64,000 nucleotides of DNA from positions 1 through 64,000 of the forward strand of contig CAYWIF010000004.1 of the NCBI GenBank assembly GCA_964458265.1, in the 5' to 3' direction. The DNA comes from JAGVSR01 sp964458265. GTDB lineage: Bacteria > Pseudomonadota > Alphaproteobacteria > Rhizobiales > Hyphomicrobiaceae. Of this stretch, positions 8,769 to 16,520 are shown one piece after another (positions within the stretch are counted from its first letter, which is position 1; every line of letters starts with the position of its first letter). The notes below the pieces were generated by a model, which saw only the letters and a program-made list of their open reading frames with translations, had not been told where the DNA came from and searched no databases. A program made the position numbers and the translations under genes.

Positions 8769-10208
8769 ATGGAAATTCGAGTGCCATCCAAGCGCACCGA
8801 ACCGTTCAGGGCTCCCAAGCGGCACCTGGGGGAAATCGATGCGGATTCGGCCGCAAAATTGCTCACGGCTGCCGCCGATATCGCGCTCGTCATCGACAAT
8901 AAGGGTGTCATCCGCGACGTGGCAGTCGGCAGCGAAGAGTTGCTGCGCGACGGTTGCACCGCCTGGGTCGGCCAGCGCTGGATCGACACCGTCACGCCCG
9001 AGAGCCGCAACAAGGTCGAAGATATGTTGCGCGACGCGCCCGGCACGCCGGCGCAGCCTTGGCGCCAGGTCAACCATCCCTCGGGCCGCAACAACGACAT
9101 TCCTATCCGCTATTCGACCGTCCAACTTGGCGCCTCCGGCAAGGTCGTTGCCATCGGCCGCGATCTGCGCGGCCTGGCAACGCTCCAGCAACGGCTGGTC
9201 GAAACCCAGCAGACCATGGAGCGCGAGTACGCCCGGCTCCGCCACGCAGAAACGCGTTACCGGCTTCTCTTTCAGATTTCGTCCGAAGCGGTGCTGATCA
9301 TCGATGCCGCCACCAGCCGCGTTGTGGAATCGAACCCCGCTGCCTCCAAACTGCTTGGCCGCGCGTCGCGCAGGCTCGCTGGCCGCACGTTTTCCGAGCT
9401 TTTTGACACCGAAGGCCAGCGCAAAGTCCAAGCTTTCATGGCCACTTTGAAGAGCAGCGGACAAGCGGAAGACATCGTGGTCCGGTTGGACGAGTCCAAA
9501 GTCGACCTCATCGTGGCCGCCTCGCTCTTCCGGCAGGACAGCGCTGCCAATATCCTCGTTCGGCTCACCCCGACCGCCGCCAACGCGACGTCCTGGATGA
9601 AATCGCGCTCCAGCCTGTTCGATGTCGTCCAGCGGCTGCCCGACGGCTTTGTCGTGACCGACCCCGAACGCCGCATTCTGACCGCCAACACCGCTTTCAT
9701 CGAACTGACCCAACTCGCCACCGAGGAACAAGTCCGCGGCGAGCTTGTGGATCGCTGGATCGGCCGTCACCCCATCGACATGGCCGTGCTTGGCAAAAAC
9801 CTCAAAGAACGCGGCGAGATCCGCAATTTTTCGACCGTTGTGCGCGGCGAATACGGCTCCGCCGAAGACGTCGAGATCTCGGCTGTTGCCGTTCCCGGCG
9901 GCGAGCAGCCTTGCCTCGGCCTGACGCTGCGCCGCGTCGCGCGCCGGCCCGACACCGCCGTCAACGGCCGCCGCGCCTTGCCGCGTTCCGTCGAACAGTT
10001 GACGGAACTCGTCGGCCGTGTGCCGCTGAAGGAACTCGTTCGTGAATCGACCGACATGATAGAGCGGCTTTGCATCGAAGCCGCCCTCGAACTGACCGAT
10101 GACAACCGCGCGTCGGCCGCCGAAATGTTGGGGCTCAGCCGCCAGGGTCTCTACTCGAAACTTCGCCGCCACGGCATGGGCGACCTCGACGGGGATCGCG
10201 ACGGCTAG
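8769..10208 (+). CDS. ppsR: Photosynthesis gene transcriptional repressor PpsR/CrtJ
   Basis: PpsR represses bch, crt and puf/puc genes by binding TGT-N12-ACA palindromes. The 479-residue protein has an N-terminal PAS-like domain (~25-130), a coiled-coil linker rich in Gln/Glu/Arg (~138-162), two further PAS domains (~165-270 and ~285-395) and a C-terminal Fis-type helix-turn-helix (~430-470) containing ASAAEMLGLSRQGLYSKLRR. Cys435 in ERLCIEAALELT sits at the position of the redox-active HTH cysteine known from Rhodobacter. Length and domain order are standard. Its likely targets are the palindromes found before bchF/ppaA, bchG, crtI, crtD/crtE and bchC in this window. Confidence 0.96.
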   Translation: MEIRVPSKRTEPFRAPKRHLGEIDADSAAKLLTAAADIALVIDNKGVIRDVAVGSEELLRDGCTAWVGQRWIDTVTPESRNKVEDMLRDAPGTPAQPWRQVNHPSGRNNDIPIRYSTVQLGASGKVVAIGRDLRGLATLQQRLVETQQTMEREYARLRHAETRYRLLFQISSEAVLIIDAATSRVVESNPAASKLLGRASRRLAGRTFSELFDTEGQRKVQAFMATLKSSGQAEDIVVRLDESKVDLIVAASLFRQDSAANILVRLTPTAANATSWMKSRSSLFDVVQRLPDGFVVTDPERRILTANTAFIELTQLATEEQVRGELVDRWIGRHPIDMAVLGKNLKERGEIRNFSTVVRGEYGSAEDVEISAVAVPGGEQPCLGLTLRRVARRPDTAVNGRRALPRSVEQLTELVGRVPLKELVRESTDMIERLCIEAALELTDDNRASAAEMLGLSRQGLYSKLRRHGMGDLDGDRDG

Positions 10209-10305
10209 GCATTTGGGTGCAGTTGCGAACGCCCGTCAGCCGGAAGTGACACCACACGCCGCGCGCGTCATCCTCAGCCAAACGCCCCGATAAATTGCTG
10301 AAAAA

Positions 10306-10337
10306 CTGACACTCTAAAGTGTAATGCTGAATTGACA
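10306..10337 (+). promoter_or_regulatory. bchG promoter with PpsR-type operator
   Basis: A full TGT-N12-ACA palindrome lies at 10320-10337 (TGTAATGCTGAATTGACA). A candidate -35 CTGACA (10306-10311) and -10 TGAATT (10328-10333) are 16 bp apart. The ACA of the -35 box is exactly 8 bp before the TGT of the operator, where a second, degenerate site (ATT-N12-ACA, 10294-10311) would end. The spacer also holds a perfect inverted repeat, ACACT-CTAA-AGTGT (10309-10322). The same 32-bp layout recurs at crtI and bchC. Confidence 0.7.
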
Positions 10338-10366
10338 CTCTTGGGCGGCGGCGGTAGCGTTCGTGC

Positions 10367-11275
10367 ATGGCAACGCCCGCACTCACAGTGTCGCGTCTCG
10401 ACCCCTTAGCGGTGCTCGAGCTTTTGAAGCCGATCACGTGGTTTCCGCCGATGTGGGCCCTTGCCTGCGGCGTTGTCTCTTCTGGCTTTGACGGTTCGCT
10501 CGATCGCTGGCCGCTCGTCGTGGTCGGCATACTTTTGGCTGGCCCGCTCGTGTGCGGCACCTCGCAGGCCGTCAACGACTGGTTCGACCGTCACGTCGAC
10601 GCCATCAACGAACCGAACCGCCCGATCCCCTCCGGTCGCATTCCGGGCCGGCTGGGGCTCGTCATCGCCATCGTCTGGACGTTGCTCTCGCTCGCCGTAT
10701 CGACGTTTCTCGGCATATGGGGCGTCCTCGCCACCGTCGTCGGCCTGGTGCTCGCCTGGGCATACAGCATGCCGCCCATTCGCCTGAAGAAGAACGGCTG
10801 GTTCGGCAACGCCGCGGTCGGCGCCTGTTACGAGGGCCTGCCGTGGTTCACCGGCGCGCTCGTCATGTCGTCAGCGTTGCCCGGCATGGAAGTTCTGGCG
10901 CTTGCCGCGCTCTACTCGATCGGCGCGCACGGCATCATGACGCTGAACGATTTCAAATCAATCGAAGGCGACATCAAGCTTGGCGTGCGCTCGCTCCCCG
11001 TGCAGCTCGGCCCGGATCGCGCAGCCCGGCTCGCATGCATCGTCATGGCGCTACCCCAGTTCGTCGTCGTCCTCTTGCTCGCGCACTGGGGACACAACGT
11101 CTCCGCCGCGCTCGTCGGCATGGTCCTCCTGTTGCAGCTCGGATTGATGACGGTTCTCGTGTCCGACCCTCGCGGGCGCGCGCCCTGGTATAACGCGACC
11201 GGCATTTCTCTCTACGTCACCGGCATGATGATTTCGGCGATTGCCATTCGCCCGGATGTTGGACTGCTCCCATGA
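10367..11275 (+). CDS. bchG: Bacteriochlorophyll synthase (geranylgeranyl/phytyl transferase) BchG
   Basis: BchG esterifies bacteriochlorophyllide a with geranylgeranyl diphosphate in the membrane. The 302-residue UbiA-family protein has about 7-9 membrane helices and the two Asp-rich motifs of the family: NDWFDRHVDAINEPNRPIPSG (~residues 64-84) and a second loop NDFKSIEGDIKLGVRSLP. It follows ppsR behind its own PpsR-controlled promoter and overlaps the next gene as ATGA. The bchG - PucC-like - bchP order is conserved in purple bacteria. Confidence 0.97.
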   Translation: MATPALTVSRLDPLAVLELLKPITWFPPMWALACGVVSSGFDGSLDRWPLVVVGILLAGPLVCGTSQAVNDWFDRHVDAINEPNRPIPSGRIPGRLGLVIAIVWTLLSLAVSTFLGIWGVLATVVGLVLAWAYSMPPIRLKKNGWFGNAAVGACYEGLPWFTGALVMSSALPGMEVLALAALYSIGAHGIMTLNDFKSIEGDIKLGVRSLPVQLGPDRAARLACIVMALPQFVVVLLLAHWGHNVSAALVGMVLLLQLGLMTVLVSDPRGRAPWYNATGISLYVTGMMISAIAIRPDVGLLP

Positions 11276-12648
11276 CAGCTTCTGCCACGGATCAAAATCA
11301 CCTCGGCTGGCTCGGCATCTTCCGCATGGGGCTCGTGCAAACCGCACTCGGCTCGATCATCGTCCTGACGACCTCCACCATCAACCGCGTGATGGTCGTC
11401 GAGTTGGCGCTGGCGGCAGCTTTGCCAGGAGCACTCGTCGCGTGGCACTACGCACTGCAATTCTTGCGCCCACGCTGGGGCTATGGCTCCGACACCGGCG
11501 GCCGCCGCACGCCGTGGATCATCTTCGGCATTGCAACCCTTGGCTTGGGCTGCACGGGGGCCGCTTTGTCCGTCGCACTTCTCGCGACGAGCTTCTGGCC
11601 GGGCCTCGCACTGGCGATCTTCGCATTCACGCTGGTCGGCATTGGTGTCGGCGCGGCGGGCACATCGCTTCTCGCGTTGCTCGCAACCCGCGTTCACCCC
11701 GACCGCCGTGCTCCCGCCGCCACCATCGTCTGGATGATGATGATCGCCGGCTTTGTCGTCACCACCATCGTGGCCAGCAGTTTCCTCGCGCCCTTTTCCA
11801 TGACACGCCTCGTCGGCGTCACCGCCGCCGTATCGATTATCGCGCTTGCGGTTTCCTGTTTAGCTTTGTGGGGCATCGAGCCACCCCGGACCGCGGCAGC
11901 GCGCGCCTCCATGGAATCGGAGTCGCCGGACGGCGAAGCAAAGTCCGCCTTCCGGACGGCGTTGGCCGAGGTCTGGAACGAGCCGCAGGCACGCCGCTTC
12001 ACGATCTTCGTTTTCGTTTCGATGCTGGCCTACAGCATGCAGGATCTGATCCTCGAACCTTTCGCTGGGTTTGCCTTTGGCATGAGCCCGGCGGAATCCA
12101 CCAAACTCGCCGGCCATCAACATGCAGGTGTCTTCCTCGGCATGGCTCTTGTCGCGGTTGCCGCTCATCCGCGCGTGGGCTTCGGATCGTTGCGCGCCTG
12201 GGCGGTCGGCGGCTGCATAGCTTCGGCCATCGCGCTGCTGGCTCTTGTGCTCGCAGGCCTATTCGCGCCGCACTGGCCATTGACGGCGACCGTCGTCGCA
12301 CTCGGCTTCGCCAACGGCGCTTTCGCCGTCGCGGCCATAGCCTCCATGATGAGCCTTGCCGGTGCCGGCCGCGAGCGGAGTGAAGGCATCCGCATGGGGC
12401 TGTGGGGGGCCGCTCAGGCCATTGCCTTCGGCGTGGGTGGCCTCGCCGGCGCCAGCGCGGCCGATCTCATCCGCGTCGTCGTCTCAGAGCCAGCCGATGC
12501 CTTCACCGTCGTGTTCGCAGCCGAGTCACTGCTCTTCCTTGTCGCCGCCGTCCTCGGAGCCGGCGCCATCGTTGAAACGAAGACCCGTTCTACTCCCGAT
12601 TTTGTTCGACCCATACCCGAGGCCGCCAAGGCTGGGCCGGCGATTTGA
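11272..12648 (+). CDS. PucC-family major facilitator (bchG-bchP-linked ORF428 type)
   Basis: A 458-residue, 12-helix protein of the PUCC/LhaA subgroup of the major facilitator superfamily. The N-terminal GIFRMGLVQTALGSIIVLTTSTINRVMVVEL segment and the RPRWGYGSDTGGRRTPWI loop are characteristic. Homologues between bchG and bchP (ORF428 of Rhodobacter) are associated with bacteriochlorophyll delivery and light-harvesting complex assembly; the transported molecule is not established. Its start overlaps bchG (ATGA) and bchP starts 24 bp after its stop, so it is co-transcribed with both. LhaA, the LH1 assembly relative, would be expected left of bchL, outside the window. Confidence 0.88.
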   Translation: MTASATDQNHLGWLGIFRMGLVQTALGSIIVLTTSTINRVMVVELALAAALPGALVAWHYALQFLRPRWGYGSDTGGRRTPWIIFGIATLGLGCTGAALSVALLATSFWPGLALAIFAFTLVGIGVGAAGTSLLALLATRVHPDRRAPAATIVWMMMIAGFVVTTIVASSFLAPFSMTRLVGVTAAVSIIALAVSCLALWGIEPPRTAAARASMESESPDGEAKSAFRTALAEVWNEPQARRFTIFVFVSMLAYSMQDLILEPFAGFAFGMSPAESTKLAGHQHAGVFLGMALVAVAAHPRVGFGSLRAWAVGGCIASAIALLALVLAGLFAPHWPLTATVVALGFANGAFAVAAIASMMSLAGAGRERSEGIRMGLWGAAQAIAFGVGGLAGASAADLIRVVVSEPADAFTVVFAAESLLFLVAAVLGAGAIVETKTRSTPDFVRPIPEAAKAGPAI

Positions 12649-12672
12649 ATAAGACTGCATGAAGGTGCACCT

Positions 12673-13866
12673 ATGGAAATTTTCGATGCCGTAGTGATAG
12701 GTGGCGGCCCCGCGGGGGCCACGGCAGCCACCGATTTGGCTGACCAGGGCCACGCGGTTTTGTTGCTCGACCGCGCTGGTCGCATCAAGCCATGCGGCGG
12801 TGCAATTCCACCCATCCTCATCAAAGAGTTCGACATACCCGGCGAACTCATCGTCGCCCGCATCCGGTCGGCGCGCATCGTGTCACCGATGGATCGGAAA
12901 GCCGACATGCCGATTGACGGCGGCTATGTGGGCATGGTCGATCGCGAACACTTCGACGAGTGGTTGCGCGAACGCGCAGTCCGCGCCGGCGCCCTTCGCC
13001 GCACGGGCACGTTCGATACTCTCCAAATCGACGAAGACGGTATGGTCGCGGTCACGTTCAAGAAGCGCCTCGACGATGGCTTTGAGACGACCGAGACCGT
13101 CCGTGCCCGCGTCGTCATCGGGGCCGACGGTGCCTCCTCCGGCGTTGCACGCCAGGCGCTCCCAAAGGAGGAGGCGCCCCCCTTCGTGTTCGCCTACCAC
13201 GAAATCGTGAAAAGCCCGAAACCCGCCGACGGCGCCACGTTCGAAGGCCGCCGCTGCGACGTTTACTACAACGGCCGCTTCTCTCCCGACTTCTATGCCT
13301 GGGTTTTCCCGCACGGTGAAACCACAAGTATCGGCACCGGTACGGCCCACAAAGGCTTTTCGCTGCGCGGTTCCGTGGCCGACCTGCGCAAGGACATCGG
13401 CATGGATACTCACGAAACCGTCCGCAAGGAAGGCGCCCCCATTCCCTTGCGCCCCCGCAAACGCTGGGACAATGGCCGCAATGTCATCGTCGCCGGTGAC
13501 GCGGCAGGCGTGGTTGCCCCCGCATCCGGCGAAGGCATCTACTACGCCATGCTTTGTGGACGCATCGTCGCCGACAGCGTTGCGGAAACCCTGCGGACCG
13601 GCGATGCGCGTTATCTCGCAACTGCACGCAAGCGCTTCATGAAGGCGCATGGACGGGTGTTCTGGGTTCTCGGCATGATGCAGCGGTTCTGGTACGCCAG
13701 CGACGCCCGCCGCGAACGCTTCGTCACCATGTGCAAGGACCCTGACGTGCAAATGCTCACCTGGCAGGCCTACATGCACAAGAAGCTCGTCAAGGCGAAG
13801 CCCATGGCCCACATGCGCATCTTTGTGAAGGATATGGCGCATCTGCTCGGCGTGGTGCCACCTTGA
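12673..13866 (+). CDS. bchP: Geranylgeranyl-bacteriochlorophyllide reductase BchP
   Basis: BchP reduces the geranylgeranyl tail of BChl to phytyl. The 397-residue flavoprotein begins with the dinucleotide-binding motif IGGGPAGATAA (residues ~8-18) and includes LLLDRAGRIKPCGGAIPP and the second FAD motif GDAAGVVAPASGEGIYYAM near residue 280, all typical of the geranylgeranyl reductase family. It follows the PucC-like gene closely. Downstream an 86-bp gap leads to a small membrane protein and then to the HAD-CBS and bchI genes, so the transcript may continue into Mg-chelatase. Confidence 0.97.
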   Translation: MEIFDAVVIGGGPAGATAATDLADQGHAVLLLDRAGRIKPCGGAIPPILIKEFDIPGELIVARIRSARIVSPMDRKADMPIDGGYVGMVDREHFDEWLRERAVRAGALRRTGTFDTLQIDEDGMVAVTFKKRLDDGFETTETVRARVVIGADGASSGVARQALPKEEAPPFVFAYHEIVKSPKPADGATFEGRRCDVYYNGRFSPDFYAWVFPHGETTSIGTGTAHKGFSLRGSVADLRKDIGMDTHETVRKEGAPIPLRPRKRWDNGRNVIVAGDAAGVVAPASGEGIYYAMLCGRIVADSVAETLRTGDARYLATARKRFMKAHGRVFWVLGMMQRFWYASDARRERFVTMCKDPDVQMLTWQAYMHKKLVKAKPMAHMRIFVKDMAHLLGVVPP

Positions 13867-13952
13867 ACTTTGGAGTGCTGCCGCCATGCCGGTCATCGCA
13901 CGCCAACCTGTCGAAAGCCGGGCCGAACCGGCGGAAATGAGGTCGACGCAGC

Positions 13953-14249
13953 ATGCAAGAGGCCTTTGCCAGCGGCGCAGTGATCGACATCATCCTCGCA
14001 TTGATGGCGCTCGAAGCCGTGGCCCTGTTTGCCTTGCGCCGCCGGCTTGGACGCGGGCCCTCGCGCCTCGAGATTCTGGTATCCCTGGCCGCCGGCTTTT
14101 TCCTGATGATTGCGCTCAGAACCGCGCTTACGGACGGTCCATGGCCGATCATTGCCGCCGCACTTGCCGGCTCCCTCGTGGCCCACGTCGCGGACCTCTG
14201 GCTGCGCTGGTCGCGCACGGTCGCGTCCGTGCCGGGTGGCGCGTCATGA
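13953..14249 (+). CDS. Small three-helix membrane protein, unknown function, in bch operon
   Basis: I do not recognise this 98-residue protein. It has three hydrophobic stretches (about residues 7-29, 43-60 and 66-86), separated by an Arg-rich loop (LRRRLGRGPSR) and a short TDGPW turn, so it should lie in the inner membrane. Its last codon overlaps the start of the HAD-CBS gene as ATGA, implying translational coupling and a shared role. The position between bchP and bchI is the main clue; no function can be assigned. Confidence 0.75.
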   Translation: MQEAFASGAVIDIILALMALEAVALFALRRRLGRGPSRLEILVSLAAGFFLMIALRTALTDGPWPIIAAALAGSLVAHVADLWLRWSRTVASVPGGAS

Positions 14250-15469
14250 ATCTACAGGGCATCATCCTGCGCGCCGACGGCGTGATCGCCGAGACCGATG
14301 CTCTCGAACGCGCCGTTCTCAATCACGTCGTGCAATCTGCCGGCTACGCCTGGACCTGCTCACGCGATGCCTACGCCGCGCTCCGCCGGCATCAGCGCCG
14401 CCGGGAGCGCTACCGTCACTTCGTCCGCCAGAACCTTGGCGTCGAACGCAGCTCCGAAGATCTCGAACGCCTCATCGACGTGATGACGCGCCACTCGGGC
14501 ACCGTCGTCCGCGAATTGATCGACAAGGATTACCTCGATCCGCGCCCCGGCGCCCGCGAACTTGCTTCCGCCGCGCGCCAGGAAGGCGTCAAGGTCGCCA
14601 TCGTCTCCGCGCTGCCCAAGCCCGAGGCCGAGCACCTGATGACCCACTTGTTCGGCGAAGGCTCAAAGCGTCTCGTCGCCTGCATCACCGCGCCGGAATC
14701 GAGCAGCGGCGAAGAGACCTTGCGCCACGTCTACGAACAGGCCGTCGAGAAACTCGGCGTTGACCCCGCCTCCTGTCTCGCGCTCGAAGCGACGCCGCAC
14801 GGCGCAAAGACGGCCCGAAACGCCGGCATTCCCGCCGTCATTCTCCTTGGCCACCACGACGCCAACGAGGATGTCCTTTTCGCCATCAGCGAATTGCCAG
14901 ACCTCATCGGCATTGAAGATCAACGTGAAGCAAGCATGGTTACCCCCGGCGACGGGGTCGAAATCCTAGCAGCCCTCCGGCGTGCGCACGCCGGCTACTT
15001 CGACGTATTTGGCGGTTTGCACAGGAGTTACGCCATGAAAGTCTCAGACATCCTGAAAGACAAAGGTTCGGCCGTGAAGGCCGTAAAGGCCTCCGACACC
15101 ATCCTCGCTCTCGCCCAGAAAATGAAAACCGACGCCGTCGGCGCCATGGTCGTCATCGGTGCCTCGGGCAAGCTGGAAGGCATCATCTCCGAGCGCGACA
15201 TCGCCAACGGGCTGGCCTCCCACGGCGACGGCCTCACGCGCATGCTGGTCGGCGATCTCATGACCCGCGCCGTTGTCACCTGCTCGCAGGAAGACACCAT
15301 CGCCTCCGTCGCCAGGGTCATGACCCAGCGCCGCTTCCGCCACATGCCCGTACAGCAGAACGGCGAACTGATCGGCGTCGTCAGTATCGGCGACGTCCTC
15401 AAACACCGCCTCGACGAACTTCAACTGGAAACCAACGTCCTGCGGGATTTCGTCATCGCCCGCGGCTGA
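14246..15469 (+). CDS. Degenerate CbbY-like HAD domain fused to CBS-domain pair
   Basis: The 407-residue protein has two parts. Residues 1-~225 resemble CbbY-type haloacid-dehalogenase phosphatases: IAETDALERAVLN, GYAWTCSRDAY and RRRERYRHF align with the CbbY N-terminal cap region. Key residues are lost. The FDxDG nucleophile motif reads LRADG (nucleophile Asp replaced by Arg9), and the late EDSxxG acid motif reads EATPHG (residues 181-186, Asp to Ala). Ser121 and Lys125 are kept. Residues 264-407 form a tandem CBS pair with SERDIA and SIGDVL ends. I infer a non-catalytic, possibly nucleotide-sensing protein. It is coupled to the preceding gene by ATGA and lies 13 bp before bchI. Two separate products are possible, because a ribosome site precedes Met264. 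Confidence 0.82.
   Translation: MNLQGIILRADGVIAETDALERAVLNHVVQSAGYAWTCSRDAYAALRRHQRRRERYRHFVRQNLGVERSSEDLERLIDVMTRHSGTVVRELIDKDYLDPRPGARELASAARQEGVKVAIVSALPKPEAEHLMTHLFGEGSKRLVACITAPESSSGEETLRHVYEQAVEKLGVDPASCLALEATPHGAKTARNAGIPAVILLGHHDANEDVLFAISELPDLIGIEDQREASMVTPGDGVEILAALRRAHAGYFDVFGGLHRSYAMKVSDILKDKGSAVKAVKASDTILALAQKMKTDAVGAMVVIGASGKLEGIISERDIANGLASHGDGLTRMLVGDLMTRAVVTCSQEDTIASVARVMTQRRFRHMPVQQNGELIGVVSIGDVLKHRLDELQLETNVLRDFVIARG
15023..15037 (+). promoter_or_regulatory. Internal ribosome binding site and ATG for a stand-alone CBS protein
   Basis: AGGAG (15023-15027) lies 7 bp before an in-frame ATG (15035-15037) that begins MKVSDILKDKG, the usual N-terminus of free-standing alphaproteobacterial CBS proteins of about 143 residues. 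No stop separates it from the upstream HAD frame. The gene may therefore yield both a fusion and a separate CBS protein. Confidence 0.5.
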
Positions 15470-15482
15470 ACCGAAACCAAGA

Positions 15483-16520
15483 ATGCCGGAAACGCAGAAC
15501 ATGCCCGTCAACTTCCCTTTCTCCGCCATCGTCGGCCAGGACGAGATGAAACTCGCGCTTCTGATCGCCGCGATCGACCAATCCGTCGGCGGCGTTCTCG
15601 TCTTCGGCGACCGCGGCACCGGCAAATCGACGACGGTCCGGGCCCTCGCGGCCTTGCTGCCGCCGATGCCGGTCGTCGCCGCCTGCCGCTTCAACTGCGC
15701 TCCCGGCACCGGTTGCACACACACCGCGCATGACGCAGCATCTACCGCACCCGTCCCCGTCGTCGATCTCCCCCTCGGCGCCACCGAAGACCGTGTCGTC
15801 GGCGCGCTTGATCTCGAACGCGCCCTCGTCCACGGCGAGAAGGCGTTCGAACCCGGCCTGCTGGCCCGCGCCCATCGCGGATTCCTCTATATCGACGAGG
15901 TCAACCTCCTCGAAGACCACCTCGTCGATCTCCTGCTCGACGTCGCCGCCTCCGGGGAAAACGTCGTCGAACGCGAAGGCCTCAGCGTGCGCCATGCCGC
16001 CAAGTTCGTGCTCGTCGGCACCGGCAATCCCGAGGAAGGCGAATTACGCCCGCAGCTTCTCGACCGCTTCGGCATGTCGGTCGAAGTTCGCACGCCCGAA
16101 GATCTCAAAACCCGCATCGAGGTCGTCCGCCGCCGCGACGACTTCGAGCGCAACCCCGCTGCGTTCATCGCTCGCTTCTCCGAGGACGAAGCCCGCCTGC
16201 GCGCGCACATCGTTGCCGCTCGCGAGCGCGTGCCCGGCATTCCCGCGAGCGATCACGCACTCGAACGCGCAGCCCACCTATGCGCCGAAGTCGGCACCGA
16301 CGGTCTTCGCGGTGAACTCACCCTCGTCCGCGCCGCCCGCGCGCTGGCCGCCCTGGAAGGCGCGTCCGACATCGAAGATGCCCACCTGCGCCGTGTCGCG
16401 CCCATGGCCCTGCGCCACCGCCTCCGCCGCACGCCCCTGTCGAGCCCCGACAGCGGCGCCCGCGTGGACCGGGCCGTCGCCGATCTCTTCGGCGGCTCCG
16501 GAGAACGCCTCGTGATATGA
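15483..16520 (+). CDS. bchI: Magnesium chelatase ATPase subunit BchI
   Basis: BchI is the AAA+ ATPase that, with BchD, drives Mg insertion on BchH. The 345-residue protein has Walker A GDRGTGKST (residues 42-50), Walker B FLYIDEVNLL (134-143), the FNCAPG insertion loop after the first strands, and the sensor segment VGTGNPEEGELRPQLLDRFG. Its stop overlaps the bchD start as ATGA. The CBS-containing protein ends 13 bp upstream, so bchI lacks an obvious own promoter and is likely part of a longer transcript from bchG or bchP. Confidence 0.97.
   Translation: MPETQNMPVNFPFSAIVGQDEMKLALLIAAIDQSVGGVLVFGDRGTGKSTTVRALAALLPPMPVVAACRFNCAPGTGCTHTAHDAASTAPVPVVDLPLGATEDRVVGALDLERALVHGEKAFEPGLLARAHRGFLYIDEVNLLEDHLVDLLLDVAASGENVVEREGLSVRHAAKFVLVGTGNPEEGELRPQLLDRFGMSVEVRTPEDLKTRIEVVRRRDDFERNPAAFIARFSEDEARLRAHIVAARERVPGIPASDHALERAAHLCAEVGTDGLRGELTLVRAARALAALEGASDIEDAHLRRVAPMALRHRLRRTPLSSPDSGARVDRAVADLFGGSGERLVI

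Noticed and set aside
8745..10172. 475-codon open frame antisense to ppsR
   Set aside because: Shadow of high-GC codon usage; no recognisable domain, and ppsR on the other strand is a clear family member.
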